DNA of 64,000 nt from Pantoea vagans (GTDB taxonomy: Bacteria > Pseudomonadota > Gammaproteobacteria > Enterobacterales > Enterobacteriaceae): NCBI RefSeq assembly GCF_004792415.1, contig NZ_CP038853.1, forward strand, positions 992,001 through 1,056,000. The letters are read 5' to 3'. The notes under the pieces are model-generated. The model was given only the letters and a program-made list of their open reading frames with translations, had not been told where the DNA came from and searched no databases. The stretch's first letter is position 1. Each line of letters opens with the position of its first letter. The position numbers and the translations under genes were made by a program. Shown here in pieces: positions 10,749 to 21,910 of this stretch.

Positions 10749-10766
10749 TGTTTAATTTACTAAACA
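10749..10766 (-). promoter_or_regulatory. NadR operator at nadB
   Basis: TGTTTA-N6-TAAACA, a perfect palindrome matching the NadR box, ends 2 bases before the first nadB ATG (10746). NadR would repress nadB when NAD is plentiful. The rest of the 10.77-11.05 kb gap holds no gene I can support; the next element is the sigma-E promoter. Confidence 0.87.
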
Positions 10767-11050
10767 AGACCAGGCCTGAGCATAAGCTTAACAGGGAGTT
10801 CTGTGAAGTATTTTAAACATCAGATGCGCGCGTTAATCTGACAATTATCTAAAGTCACCTATAATCAGTAAGTTAAAAACATACCGCTTCAGCCGTGGTT
10901 TTTTATAGCAAACTTATTAAACCTAAAGGATTTAATGATGAAAAAGCTGTTGTCATAGGTTACTCTGCCTGCGATTTACGCTCCTGACACTGAACGAAAA
11001 CGAACAACCTGTGTTATCTCCATCGGAGCGGTAAATATCACGGCGGGAAG

Positions 11051-11078
11051 TGAACTTCGCACCACATCACAACTCTAA
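11051..11078 (+). promoter_or_regulatory. Sigma-E autoregulatory promoter of rpoE
   Basis: TGAACTT (11051-11057), 16 bases and TCTAA (11074-11078) match the sigma-E consensus (GGAACTT, 15-16, TCnnA) and the E. coli rpoE P2 layout. The predicted start is near 11084, leaving a roughly 75-base leader before rpoE. Confidence 0.85.
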
Positions 11079-11098
11079 GCGCATGCTTGCTCAGAAAC

Positions 11099-11161
11099 AT
11101 GAGATGTGCTGGCAGTTACTTTATGCATATGAAAAATTTGGGGAGACATTACCTCGGATGA
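11099..11161 (+). CDS. Possible RseD-like leader peptide of rpoE
   Basis: A 20-codon frame starting ATG at 11099 ends KNLGRHYLG with a TGA that overlaps the rpoE ATG (ATGA). E. coli has a leader, RseD, whose end as I recall it (GLGRLYLG) is similar and whose stop overlaps rpoE in the same way. The frame is closed by a stop at 11051-11053, so it cannot be as long as the roughly 51-residue E. coli RseD. The Shine-Dalgarno is poor. The conserved end and coupled stop/start are the support. Confidence 0.4.
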   Translation: MRCAGSYFMHMKNLGRHYLG

Positions 11162-11733
11162 GCGAGCAGTTAACGGATCAGGTCCTTGTCGAGCGGGTTC
11201 AGAAGGGAGATCAAAAAGCGTTCAACTTACTGGTGATTCGTTACCAGCATAAAGTGGCGAGTTTGGTTTCACGCTATGTTCCCTCGGGCGACGTACCTGA
11301 TGTAGTACAGGAATCGTTTATTAAAGCGTATCGCGCACTGGACTCTTTCCGGGGCGATAGCGCGTTTTATACCTGGCTGTACCGCATTGCGGTAAACACA
11401 GCGAAAAATTACCTGGTTGCTCAGGGGCGTCGTCCGCCATCCAGCGATGTGGATGCGATTGACGCAGAAAATTTCGAAAGTGCGGGTGCATTAAAAGAAA
11501 TTTCGAACCCTGAGAACTTAATGTTGTCTGACGAATTGAAACAAATTGTCTTTCGTACCATCGAGGCGCTACCCGAGGACTTGCGTATGGCAATCACCCT
11601 CAGGGAACTGGACGGTCTGAGTTATGAAGAGATCGCCGTCATTATGGATTGCCCGGTAGGCACTGTTCGATCACGTATCTTTCGTGCGCGAGAGGCCATT
11701 GATAACAAAGTTCAACCGCTTATCCAACGTTAG
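11158..11733 (+). CDS. rpoE: RNA polymerase sigma-E factor
   Basis: Extracytoplasmic-function sigma factor for the envelope stress response. Start MSEQLTDQVLVERVQ gives 191 residues, identical in length to E. coli; an in-frame extension back to 11050 would run through the promoter. Region 2 (FNLLVIRYQHKVASLVSRY, then DSAFYTWLYRIAVNTAKN) and region 4 (LSYEEIAVIMDCPVGTVRSR) are nearly identical to E. coli. GGGGAG lies 12 bases upstream. It leads the rpoE-rseA-rseB-rseC operon. Confidence 0.98.
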   Translation: MSEQLTDQVLVERVQKGDQKAFNLLVIRYQHKVASLVSRYVPSGDVPDVVQESFIKAYRALDSFRGDSAFYTWLYRIAVNTAKNYLVAQGRRPPSSDVDAIDAENFESAGALKEISNPENLMLSDELKQIVFRTIEALPEDLRMAITLRELDGLSYEEIAVIMDCPVGTVRSRIFRAREAIDNKVQPLIQR

Positions 11734-11763
11734 TGATAACGGCTACTGGAAGGGTACATAGGC

Positions 11764-12417
11764 ATGCAGAAAGAAAAACTTTCCGCTTTAATGGATGGTG
11801 AGACCTTAGATAACGAGCTGTTTTCCGCCTTGTCTAAGGATGCAGAACTACAGAAAAGCTGGGCGAGCTATCATCTTATTCGCGATACCATGCGCGGTGA
11901 TGTGGGCGATGTCCTGCATTTTGATATCTCTGCGCGCGTCGCTGCTGCTATCGAAAAAGAACCGTTGCGTACGATTACCACGCTGATCCCTGAAGCTCAG
12001 CCAGAACCTTCCCGCTGGGAAAAAATGCCGTTCTGGAAAAAAGCGCGCCCGTGGGCTGCGCAACTGACTCAGGTGGGCGTAGCTGCCTGTGTGTCACTGG
12101 CCGTGATCGTGGGTGTTCAGCACTACAATCAGCCGCAGGGTAGCGCCACGCAGACCTCTGACTCTCCGGTGTTTAATACGCTGCCGATGATGGGTAAAGC
12201 TTCACCGGTGAGCCTGGGTGTGCCATCCGATGCCTTTGACACCAACAGCTCAAATCAGCAGGTTCAGGATCAGCGTCGTCGCGTGAACGCCATGCTGCAG
12301 GACTATGAACTGCAACGTCGTCTGCATGCTGATCAGCTGCAGTTTGAAACCGATGCGCCAAAACAGGCGCAGGTTGATGTTCCCGGAAACCAGTCATTAG
12401 GACAGCAGCAGCAGTAA
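11764..12417 (+). CDS. rseA: Anti-sigma-E factor RseA
   Basis: Inner-membrane anti-sigma factor that holds RpoE until DegS and RseP cleave it during envelope stress. The cytoplasmic N-terminal domain (MQKEKLSALMDGETLDNEL) binds sigma-E; a single membrane segment spans about residues 101-119 (LTQVGVAACVSLAVIVGV). The periplasmic part, Gln-rich at the end, binds RseB. Length 217 residues. It follows rpoE by 30 bases and its TAA shares one base with the rseB ATG. Confidence 0.96.
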   Translation: MQKEKLSALMDGETLDNELFSALSKDAELQKSWASYHLIRDTMRGDVGDVLHFDISARVAAAIEKEPLRTITTLIPEAQPEPSRWEKMPFWKKARPWAAQLTQVGVAACVSLAVIVGVQHYNQPQGSATQTSDSPVFNTLPMMGKASPVSLGVPSDAFDTNSSNQQVQDQRRRVNAMLQDYELQRRLHADQLQFETDAPKQAQVDVPGNQSLGQQQQ

Positions 12418-13373
12418 TGAAGCCGTTTTGGTATGCTGTTAGCCTGCTGACAGGCAGCCTGTTGTGGTCATCTGCCGCCCCGGCGCAAACTACTGCGTCC
12501 GGGGCGCTATTGCAGCAGATGGAGCAGGCAAGTCAGAACCTTAACTACGAATTTGCCTATATCAACGTCTCGCGCATCGGCATTGAATCGCTGCGTTATC
12601 GTCATGCTGTGATCGATAACCGGATATTCGCGCAGCTGTTGCAGATGGACGGGCCACGTCGGGAAGTGATTCAGCGTGGCAACGATATCAGCTACTTCGA
12701 ACCCGGCCTCGATCCTTTCTCGCTTCCTGGCAATCACATTATCGACGCTTTGCCGTCGGTGATTTTTGCTGATTTCACCAAACTCGCCACTGCCTACGAT
12801 TTTATTACCGTGGGTCGCTCGCGCATTGCCGATCAGATGTGTGATGTGTTGCGCATTGTGTCACGCGATGGCACGCGCTACAGCTATGTGGTCTGGCTGG
12901 ATGTGGATACCAAGCTGCCGCTGCGCATCGACCTGCTCGATCGTGATGGTGAAACGCTGGAGCAGTTCCGCGTCATCAGCTTTGCGGTGGATGACGGAGT
13001 ACGCAATCTGATGCAGGGGCTGGAGAAAGCGAATCTGCCACCGTCACTGTCCGTACCGAAAGGGGACGCGGTTACCGTCGCCTGGCAGCCAGGCTGGATA
13101 CCCGCAGGCATGTCGCTGGTGTCGCAGAATCGTCGCACGCTGCCGGGGCTGAACAAAAATATTGAGTCGAAGCTCTACAGCGATGGTCTGTTTAGTTTCG
13201 CGATCAACGTGACGCCAGCTGATAAAAGCAGCACAACCCAGACATTGCGCACTGGGCGTCGTACGGTCCAGACCGTTGTGCGCAATAATAACGAAATTGC
13301 GGTGATCGGCGAATTACCGCCCTCAACCGCAAAACGTATTGCGGACAGCATCGACCTGGGGTCACAAAAATGA
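12417..13373 (+). CDS. rseB: Sigma-E regulatory protein RseB
   Basis: Periplasmic protein that binds RseA and protects it from DegS, and that senses off-pathway lipopolysaccharide. The 318-residue product has a Sec signal peptide ending about APAQ (residues 21-24), then the MucB/RseB N-terminal domain and a smaller C-terminal domain. It overlaps rseA by one base and rseC by four (ATGA), so the three are translationally linked. Confidence 0.96.
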   Translation: MKPFWYAVSLLTGSLLWSSAAPAQTTASGALLQQMEQASQNLNYEFAYINVSRIGIESLRYRHAVIDNRIFAQLLQMDGPRREVIQRGNDISYFEPGLDPFSLPGNHIIDALPSVIFADFTKLATAYDFITVGRSRIADQMCDVLRIVSRDGTRYSYVVWLDVDTKLPLRIDLLDRDGETLEQFRVISFAVDDGVRNLMQGLEKANLPPSLSVPKGDAVTVAWQPGWIPAGMSLVSQNRRTLPGLNKNIESKLYSDGLFSFAINVTPADKSSTTQTLRTGRRTVQTVVRNNNEIAVIGELPPSTAKRIADSIDLGSQK

Positions 13374-13834
13374 TGAGAGAATGGGCCACCGTGGTGGCAT
13401 GGCAGGATGGCATTGCCACACTGCACACCGAAGCAAAAACGTCCTGCAACAGCTGCCAGGCACGCAAAGGCTGTGGCAGCCATATGCTGAACAAACTCGG
13501 TCCGAAGAATGCTCACGTGATGCAGATTGCCAGCAGCAAGCCGCTGCAGCCGGGACAGCGCATTGAGTTAGGCATCAAAGAGAGCAGCCTGCTGGGTTCA
13601 GCGCTGCTGGTCTACATGACGCCGCTGTTTGGCCTGTTCGTGGTTGCTGGCCTGTTTCAGTCGCTGTTCAGCAGCGATCTGGCGGCCGCCTGTGGCGCAC
13701 TGCTGGGTGGCATCGGCGGCTTTATTGTCGCGAAAGGCGTTTCAATGAAATTTGGCGATCGCGAAGCCTTTCAGCCGGTCATTCTGAACATTGCCCTCCC
13801 TCCCGATGCGCTGCGTGTTGAAAGCGAAGCGTAA
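13370..13834 (+). CDS. rseC: SoxR-reducing system protein RseC
   Basis: Inner-membrane protein of 154 residues, linked to the sigma-E operon and to reduction of SoxR together with the Rsx complex. The N-terminal cysteine cluster (CNSCQARKGCG, residues 26-36) and two membrane segments (about 77-97 and 103-124) are visible. The start MMREWATVV aligns with E. coli MIKEW; the ATG overlaps the rseB stop. Confidence 0.93.
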   Translation: MMREWATVVAWQDGIATLHTEAKTSCNSCQARKGCGSHMLNKLGPKNAHVMQIASSKPLQPGQRIELGIKESSLLGSALLVYMTPLFGLFVVAGLFQSLFSSDLAAACGALLGGIGGFIVAKGVSMKFGDREAFQPVILNIALPPDALRVESEA

Positions 13835-13843
13835 TGTACGTCC

Positions 13844-13866
13844 AGGCCGCGCATCCCGCGGCCTTT
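13844..13866 (+). terminator. Probable terminator after rseC
   Basis: AGGCCGCG, loop CATCC, CGCGGCCT then TTG: a strong 8-bp stem with a short T-tract, 10 bases past rseC. It may terminate only partially. Confidence 0.55.
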
Positions 13867-14052
13867 GTCCGTTCTGCCTTGCGCAGATATCTGTTTCGCT
13901 TCCACCACGTTCCATTCTTTTATGCGCGGCGTTAACAGTGTAATATGCGTCGTCATTAATGAGGCTGACAGGATTGTGGGTAAAGAGCGATCTTCCTGAA
14001 TGTGTCTGTGCTCAGATTTTCAACTGAATTTTAAGCGAAGATATCCCTATAA

Positions 14053-15852
14053 ATGAAGCACATAAGAAATTTCTCCATCATCGCTCATATCGACCATGGT
14101 AAATCTACGCTCTCTGACCGCCTTATTCAGATCTGCGGTGGCCTCTCTGACCGTGAAATGGCTGCGCAGGTTCTTGACTCTATGGATCTGGAGCGTGAGC
14201 GTGGCATTACTATCAAAGCACAGAGCGTCACACTCGATTACCACGCGAAAGACGGCGAAACTTACCAGCTCAATTTCATCGATACTCCGGGCCACGTAGA
14301 CTTCTCTTATGAAGTTTCCCGCTCACTGGCTGCCTGCGAAGGTGCATTGCTGGTGGTGGATGCGGGTCAGGGTGTTGAAGCGCAGACACTGGCGAACTGC
14401 TACACCGCGATGGAGATGGATCTGGAAGTAGTGCCGGTTCTGAACAAAATTGACCTGCCGGCCGCCGATCCCGATCGCGCTGCGCAGGAGATTGAAGATA
14501 TTGTCGGCATCGATGCGGCTGATGCGGTGCGCTGCTCCGCTAAAACCGGCGTCGGCGTTCCGGACGTGCTGGAACGCTTAGTGCGCGATATTCCGCCGCC
14601 GGAAGGCGATCCGGAAGGCCCGCTGCAGGCGCTGATTATCGATTCCTGGTTTGATAACTACCTGGGCGTTGTCTCGCTGGTGCGTGTGAAAAACGGCACC
14701 ATGCGTAAAGGTGACAAGATCAAAGTCCTCAGCACCGGCCAGGTCTATAACGCTGACCGCCTGGGTATCTTTACCCCGAAACGTGTCGATCGTAATGAAC
14801 TGAACTGCGGTGAAGTCGGCTGGCTGGTCTGCGCCATTAAAGATATTCTCGGCGCACCGGTGGGGGATACCCTGACCACCGCACGCAACCCGGCAGACAA
14901 AGCGCTGCCAGGCTTTAAAAAAGTGAAACCGCAGGTTTATGCCGGTCTGTTCCCGATCAGCTCTGACGACTATGAAGCGTTCCGTGATGCGCTCGGCAAG
15001 CTGAGCCTGAACGATGCCTCGCTGTTCTATGAGCCAGAAAGCTCAACGGCGCTGGGCTTTGGTTTCCGTTGTGGCTTCCTCGGTCTGCTGCACATGGAAA
15101 TCATCCAGGAGCGTCTGGAGCGCGAATACGACCTCGATCTGATTACCACTGCACCGACGGTAGTGTATGAAGTCGTGACCACCGGCGGCGAAATTGTTCA
15201 TGTCGACAGCCCATCCAAGCTGCCGCCACTGAATAACATCGAAGAACTGCGTGAGCCGATCGCGGAATGTCATATGCTGCTGCCGCAGGAGTATCTGGGC
15301 AACGTCATCACGCTCTGTATTGAGAAGCGTGGCGTGCAGACCAACATGGTTTACCACGGTAATCAGGTTGCACTGACGTATGAAATTCCGATGGCAGAAG
15401 TGGTCCTCGACTTCTTTGACCGTCTGAAATCCACCTCGCGCGGTTATGCCTCGCTGGATTACAACTTCAAACGTTTCCAGCCTTCAGACATGGTGCGTGT
15501 CGATGTACTGATTAACTCTGAACGTGTGGATGCGCTGGCGCTGATTACTCACCGCGACAATGCGCCTTATCGCGGCCGCGATCTGGTTGAGAAAATGAAA
15601 GAGCTCATCCCGCGTCAGCAGTTTGATATTGCGATTCAGGCTGCGATTGGTAACCACATTATTGCTCGCTCAACGGTTAAACAGCTGCGTAAAAACGTTC
15701 TCGCCAAGTGTTATGGCGGTGACGTCAGTCGTAAGAAGAAACTGTTGCAGAAACAGAAAGATGGTAAGAAGCGTATGAAGCAGGTTGGTAACGTTGAGCT
15801 GCCACAGGAAGCGTTCCTCGCCATTCTGCATGTCGGTAAGGACAGCAAATAA
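14053..15852 (+). CDS. lepA: Elongation factor 4 (LepA)
   Basis: Ribosome-dependent GTPase of the EF-G family implicated in translation initiation and ribosome assembly. All 599 residues match the E. coli length. P-loop AHIDHGKS is at residues 11-18, followed by DTPGH, NKID and the LepA-specific C-terminal domain ending [20 protein letters not shown]. It heads an operon with lepB, whose start is 10 bases after the lepA stop. Confidence 0.98.
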   Translation: MKHIRNFSIIAHIDHGKSTLSDRLIQICGGLSDREMAAQVLDSMDLERERGITIKAQSVTLDYHAKDGETYQLNFIDTPGHVDFSYEVSRSLAACEGALLVVDAGQGVEAQTLANCYTAMEMDLEVVPVLNKIDLPAADPDRAAQEIEDIVGIDAADAVRCSAKTGVGVPDVLERLVRDIPPPEGDPEGPLQALIIDSWFDNYLGVVSLVRVKNGTMRKGDKIKVLSTGQVYNADRLGIFTPKRVDRNELNCGEVGWLVCAIKDILGAPVGDTLTTARNPADKALPGFKKVKPQVYAGLFPISSDDYEAFRDALGKLSLNDASLFYEPESSTALGFGFRCGFLGLLHMEIIQERLEREYDLDLITTAPTVVYEVVTTGGEIVHVDSPSKLPPLNNIEELREPIAECHMLLPQEYLGNVITLCIEKRGVQTNMVYHGNQVALTYEIPMAEVVLDFFDRLKSTSRGYASLDYNFKRFQPSDMVRVDVLINSERVDALALITHRDNAPYRGRDLVEKMKELIPRQQFDIAIQAAIGNHIIARSTVKQLRKNVLAKCYGGDVSRKKKLLQKQKDGKKRMKQVGNVELPQEAFLAILHVGKDSK

Positions 15853-15861
15853 GGATTTCCA

Positions 15862-16836
15862 ATGGCTAATATGTTCGCCCTGATTCTGGCGATAGCGACG
15901 CTGATTACTGGCATCGTCTGGGTAATTGATCGTTTCAAATGGGCACCGGAGCGTCGCGCGAAACAGGCGGCGGCACAAGCCCAGACCGGTAACGCACTTG
16001 ACAGCAAAACGCTGGCGAAAGTCTCTTCACAGCCAGGCTGGGTTGAGACCACCGCCTCCGTGTTCCCGGTGCTGGCCGTGGTTTTCATCGTGCGTTCGTT
16101 TATTTACGAACCGTTCCAGATTCCCTCTGGCTCGATGATGCCAACACTGCTGATTGGTGACTTTATCCTGGTAGAGAAATTCGCCTACGGCATCAAGGAT
16201 CCGATCACCCAGACCACGCTGATCCCAACCGGTCAGCCGAAGCGCGGCGACATTGCGGTATTTAAATACCCGAAAGATCCGAGCCTGGACTACATTAAGC
16301 GCGTTATTGGCCTGCCAGGCGATAAAGTCATCTATGATCCTTACAGCAAAACGCTGACGGTGAAACCGACCTGTGGTGATGATAAAGCCTGCGACACAGC
16401 GTTAGCAGTGACTTACACCGACGTTGAGCCAAGCAACTTTATCCAGACCTTTAGCGGCTTTGATGGCAACGAAACCGGCAACGGTTTTTATCAGGTGCCA
16501 CAGGGTGATACCCTGCGCGGTGGTCTGCGCCTGGGAACCCGCAAAGAGACAATTGGCAACGTGACGCATGACATTCTGCTGGTTAACGAAGCGCAGAGTC
16601 AGGCGGGCATGTATTATCAGCAGCCGGGTCAGCCGCAGGCGAGCTGGGTCGTGCCGAAAGGGCAATACTTCATGATGGGCGACAACCGTGATAACAGCGC
16701 CGACAGCCGCTACTGGGGCTTTGTCCCTGAGCGTAATCTGGTCGGCAAAGCGGTCGCTATCTGGATGAGCTTTGAGAAACAAGAAGGTCAGTGGCCAACC
16801 GGCGTGCGATTCAGTCGCATCGGCGGTATCCACTAA
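15862..16836 (+). CDS. lepB: Signal peptidase I
   Basis: Membrane-bound peptidase that removes Sec and Tat signal peptides. The 324-residue protein has two N-terminal membrane segments (about 2-22 and 62-79). The catalytic Ser91 is in PSGSMMPT and Lys146 in DYIKRVIGLPGD, the same numbers as in E. coli. The GDNRDNSADSRYWGFV box is near the C-terminus. Confidence 0.97.
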   Translation: MANMFALILAIATLITGIVWVIDRFKWAPERRAKQAAAQAQTGNALDSKTLAKVSSQPGWVETTASVFPVLAVVFIVRSFIYEPFQIPSGSMMPTLLIGDFILVEKFAYGIKDPITQTTLIPTGQPKRGDIAVFKYPKDPSLDYIKRVIGLPGDKVIYDPYSKTLTVKPTCGDDKACDTALAVTYTDVEPSNFIQTFSGFDGNETGNGFYQVPQGDTLRGGLRLGTRKETIGNVTHDILLVNEAQSQAGMYYQQPGQPQASWVVPKGQYFMMGDNRDNSADSRYWGFVPERNLVGKAVAIWMSFEKQEGQWPTGVRFSRIGGIH

Positions 16837-16853
16837 TAATTTTGTCTGATTAA

Positions 16854-17648
<795 letters not shown>

Positions 17649-17792
17649 GTCTGTCGGGGTGACAGTGCCGGACCGGCGCTGAATCAATCACCCTCTCACA
17701 GCTCTATCCCGGCGTCAGAAGACGCTGAATGACACATGACTCAAATAGCACTCTACGGCGCCGCATCAGGCGCTGAACAATTCAGGACTCGA

Positions 17793-18698
17793 ATGAGCGA
17801 AAACGTTACTTATTGCGGCTTTGTCGCGATTGTTGGCCGACCGAACGTCGGTAAATCCACCTTACTGAACCAGTTGCTGGGGCAGAAGGTGTCGATCACC
17901 TCGCGTAAGCCGCAAACCACGCGCCACCGCATCATGGGCATTCATACTGAGGGCAACTATCAGGCGATTTACGTCGATACCCCCGGACTGCACATGGAAG
18001 AGAAGCGCGCCATTAACCGTCTGATGAACCGTGCAGCCAGCAGTTCCATTGGCGACGTTGAGCTGGTGATCTTCGTCGTTGAAGGTACCCGCTGGACGCC
18101 AGATGATGAGATGGTGTTAAACAAACTGCGCGACAACAAAGTGCCGGTTGTGCTGGCTGTGAATAAAGTCGACAACATCCAGGATAAAACCATTCTGCTG
18201 CCGCATCTGCAGTTCCTGAGCCAGCAGATGAACTTCCTTGATATCGTGCCAATCTCTGCGGAGAGCGGCAAAAACGTCGATACCATTGCGGCGATTACCC
18301 GCAAGCATCTGCCGCAGGCCGATCATCACTTCCCGGAAGATTACATCACCGATCGCTCTCAGCGTTTCATGGCGTCAGAGATGATCCGTGAAAAACTGAT
18401 GCGTTTCCTGGGCGCTGAACTGCCTTACTCGGTCACCGTGGAGATTGAGCGCTTCGTGACCAACGAACGCGGCGGTTACGACATTCATGGTCTGATTCTG
18501 GTCGAGCGCGAAGGGCAGAAGAAGATGGTGATTGGCAACAAAGGTGCCAAAATCAAAGTCATCGGAACAGAAGCGCGCAGGGACATGGAAGAGATGTTCG
18601 AAGCGAAAGTGCATCTCGAACTGTGGGTGAAAGTGAAATCCGGCTGGGCAGATGACGAACGAGCGCTGCGTAGCCTGGGTTATACAGACGAGCTCTGA
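17793..18698 (+). CDS. era: GTPase Era
   Basis: Essential GTPase that binds the 3' end of 16S rRNA during 30S assembly. Start [15 protein letters not shown] gives 301 residues, the E. coli length, with AGGA 5-6 bases upstream; an ATG at 17736 would add 19 residues without a ribosome-binding site. G1 GRPNVGKS is at residues 15-22, with DTPG, NKVD and a C-terminal KH domain ([13 protein letters not shown]). In E. coli the rnc stop overlaps the era start; here 144 bases separate them. Confidence 0.96.
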   Translation: MSENVTYCGFVAIVGRPNVGKSTLLNQLLGQKVSITSRKPQTTRHRIMGIHTEGNYQAIYVDTPGLHMEEKRAINRLMNRAASSSIGDVELVIFVVEGTRWTPDDEMVLNKLRDNKVPVVLAVNKVDNIQDKTILLPHLQFLSQQMNFLDIVPISAESGKNVDTIAAITRKHLPQADHHFPEDYITDRSQRFMASEMIREKLMRFLGAELPYSVTVEIERFVTNERGGYDIHGLILVEREGQKKMVIGNKGAKIKVIGTEARRDMEEMFEAKVHLELWVKVKSGWADDERALRSLGYTDEL

Positions 18699-18702
18699 TT
18701 CA

Positions 18703-19431
18703 ATGGAAGGCTGGCAACGCGCCTTTGTGCTGCATAGTCGTCCCTATAGCGAAACCAGCCTGCTGCTCGACCTGTTCAGCGAAAACGAAGGGCGGGTTCG
18801 GGTGCTGGCCAAGGGCGCACGCTCGCGGCGCTCCCAGCTGAAAGGTGCGTTACAGCCTTTTACCCCGCTGCTGGTTCGCTGGAGCGGGCGTGGGGACGTT
18901 AAAACCCTGCGCAACGCCGAAGCGGTGTCGCTGGCTTTACCGCTCAGCGGCATTACGCTCTACTGCGGTCTCTACGTCAATGAGCTGGTCTCTCGCGTAC
19001 TGCAGCCGGAATCGCCCTTCCAGGAACTCTTCTTCGACTATCTCAACTGCCTTCAGGCATTAGCCTCAACGCACGGCAAGCCCGAACCGGCCCTGCGCCG
19101 TTTTGAACTGGCGCTGCTCGGTCACCTGGGCTACGGCGTCGACTTCCTGCATTGCGCTGGTAGCGGCGAGCCGGTCAGCGACGACATGACGTACAGTTAC
19201 CGTGAAGAGCGCGGTTTTATCGCCAGTCTGGTGGTTAATCAGCGCAGCTTTACTGGCCGTGAGTTGCACGCCCTGTGCGAACGTGAGTTTCCCGATGCCG
19301 ACACACTGCGCGCCGCGAAGCGGTTTACCCGTATTGCCCTGAAGCCCTACCTGGGTGGCAAGCCGCTGAAAAGTCAGGAGCTGTTCCGCCAGTTTATCCC
19401 GAAGAAAAAGCCCGAACAGACAGATGAATAG
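18703..19431 (+). CDS. recO: DNA repair protein RecO
   Basis: RecFOR recombination mediator that loads RecA onto SSB-coated DNA and anneals strands. Start [17 protein letters not shown] at 18703 gives 242 residues, the E. coli length. The N-terminal OB fold holds the basic segment [18 protein letters not shown], followed by the helical C-terminal domain. It begins 4 bases after the era stop, so the two are almost certainly cotranslated. Confidence 0.95.
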   Translation: MEGWQRAFVLHSRPYSETSLLLDLFSENEGRVRVLAKGARSRRSQLKGALQPFTPLLVRWSGRGDVKTLRNAEAVSLALPLSGITLYCGLYVNELVSRVLQPESPFQELFFDYLNCLQALASTHGKPEPALRRFELALLGHLGYGVDFLHCAGSGEPVSDDMTYSYREERGFIASLVVNQRSFTGRELHALCEREFPDADTLRAAKRFTRIALKPYLGGKPLKSQELFRQFIPKKKPEQTDE

Positions 19432-19503
19432 CGCAGGGTGTACTGACGGTTTATAGTTGCGCGGTACACTCAACATCACGATGGAAAAGAAGTGAGGATG
19501 GTT

Positions 19504-20234
19504 ATGGCTGAGTTGCTGTTAGGCGTCAATATCGATCACATTGCCACGGTGCGTAACGCCCGTGGGACAAACTATCCCGACCCGGTGCAGGCGGCGTTCA
19601 TCGCCGAGCAGGCAGGCGCAGACGGCATTACGGTGCACCTGCGCGAAGATCGCCGTCACATTACCGACCGCGACGTACGTATTCTGCGGGACACCATCCA
19701 GACGCGCATGAATCTGGAGATGGCGGTCACCGATGAGATGATCGGCATCGCCTGTGATATCCAGCCCCATTTCTGCTGTCTGGTGCCGGAAAAGCGTCAG
19801 GAAGTGACCACGGAAGGCGGACTGGATGTGGCAGGGCAGCAGGAGAAGATGAACGCGGCCGTAAGACTGCTGCGTGACGCGGGCATTCTGGTTTCACTGT
19901 TTATTGATGCCGACCACCGCCAGATCGAAGCGGCCGTTGCCACGGGTGCGCCTTACATCGAAATTCACACCGGCGCTTATGCCGAGGCACCCGAGGGACG
20001 TGCGCGTGACGCAGAGCTGGCACGCATTCGCCATGCCGCGACCTTTGCCGCCAGCCTGGGGCTGAAGGTGAATGCCGGTCACGGTCTGACCTATCACAAC
20101 GTGCTGCCGATTGCGGCGCTGCCGGAAATGCATGAGCTGAATATCGGCCATGCGATTATCGGCCGTGCGGTGATGAGTGGCCTGCCGGATGCGGTCAAAG
20201 AGATGAAGCAACTGCTGCGTGAAGCCCGCCGCTG

Positions 20235-20235
<1 letters not shown>
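19504..20235 (+). CDS. pdxJ: Pyridoxine 5'-phosphate synthase
   Basis: Condenses 1-deoxyxylulose 5-phosphate with 3-amino-2-oxopropyl phosphate to make pyridoxine 5'-phosphate. Start [20 protein letters not shown] gives 243 residues as in E. coli; MRMV would be an extra four residues. Conserved segments [35 protein letters not shown] and [11 protein letters not shown] are intact. Its TGA shares one base with the acpS ATG. Confidence 0.97.
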
Positions 20236-20860
<625 letters not shown>

Positions 20861-20915
20861 TTATCCCACCTGGTAACAACAGAAAAAACGCGGGTATTAT
20901 ACGCGCTGCCACTGA

Positions 20916-21755
20916 TCAGACCAGCTTTTTCACCAGCGCTTCGCTGTGACGGATATGACTCGACGCGCGTTCCGGATCGTTTTGCACCAGCGCCATAAAC
21001 AGCAAATCGGTCAGGGCCAGTTGCGCCGTAGTGGAAGAGATCGCCGCGCTGCGGGTGCTCTGCTCTTCCGCCACCGTGTAGAGACAGTAGCTGGCACTCT
21101 GTTGCAGGGTGTTCGGCGTAAAGCCGGTAAATGCCACCACATCGGCCCCAACCTGAACCGCTTCCTGCGCCGCCAGATTAATCTCGCGCCGTTCCCCGGT
21201 GTAGGAGATAGCGAGCAGCACATCGCCTGGCCCCATCGCCTGCACGCTGGCCAGCAGGGCATGCATGTCCTGTTCCGCCACCGCATTGATACCAATCTTC
21301 ATCAGCTTCCAGGAGAAGTCCTTTGCCACCAGGCCCGATGCGCCGATGCCGACCAGTAAAATACGCCGGGCATTTTTCAGCAGCTGTAACACATCGTTGA
21401 GCTTCTCTTCGCTATTAATATCCAGCGTGGCGCGGATCGCCGAGAGCTTTTCGGTCAGCAGCTTTTCCCCCACCATTTTAAGCGGATCGTCGCTGAGAAT
21501 ATGGTTATGCACGGTAATGGCATCCTTGTCCGCCAGTGACTCACTCAGAGCCAGCTTAAGCGCCGGAAAGCCTTTATATCCCAGCTTCTGAGCAAATTTC
21601 ACCACGCTCGACTGGCTGACGCCCGACTCTTCCGCCAGCTTTTGCGAACTCAGGTGACGTGCCCGATCGGGTTGCGACAGTAAAAAATCCGCCAGCCGAC
21701 GCTCGTTCAATGCCAGACGTGGATAAAGCTGGCGAATGCGCAGCAATGAACTCAT
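20916..21755 (-). CDS. yfhH: RpiR-family transcriptional regulator YfhH
   Basis: An N-terminal RpiR-type helix-turn-helix (about residues 1-77, LAEESGVSQSSVVKFAQKLGY) is joined to a C-terminal SIS sugar-phosphate domain (about 120-260). E. coli YfhH has no assigned target. I start at ATG 21755 (279 residues), with GAGGA 6 bases upstream, rather than the TTG two codons earlier. No sugar metabolic gene is adjacent, so its ligand cannot be guessed. pgpC is divergent. Confidence 0.85.
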   Translation of the reverse strand: MSSLLRIRQLYPRLALNERRLADFLLSQPDRARHLSSQKLAEESGVSQSSVVKFAQKLGYKGFPALKLALSESLADKDAITVHNHILSDDPLKMVGEKLLTEKLSAIRATLDINSEEKLNDVLQLLKNARRILLVGIGASGLVAKDFSWKLMKIGINAVAEQDMHALLASVQAMGPGDVLLAISYTGERREINLAAQEAVQVGADVVAFTGFTPNTLQQSASYCLYTVAEEQSTRSAAISSTTAQLALTDLLFMALVQNDPERASSHIRHSEALVKKLV

Positions 21756-21910
21756 GCCCAATCCTCGTAATTCAGGGATAATCAGTGAAGAATAAACTAT
21801 TCATTGGGCATTGTAGTCATCGGAATTAAAAATGACCGTCATCGCCGTACCGCCTGATGATGGCTACACTACTCTTTATCATCCCGGAATCAGCCGTTAA
21901 GGAGAGTTGT

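Noticed and set aside
10935..10958. Seven-codon frame MMKKLLS with an AAAGGA site between nadB and rpoE
   Set aside because: It has a fair ribosome-binding site but is too short to support, and no attenuator structure or conserved peptide is evident.
17736..17792. 19-residue N-terminal extension of Era from ATG 17736
   Set aside because: No ribosome-binding site precedes it, and the shorter start has AGGA at good spacing and matches the family length.
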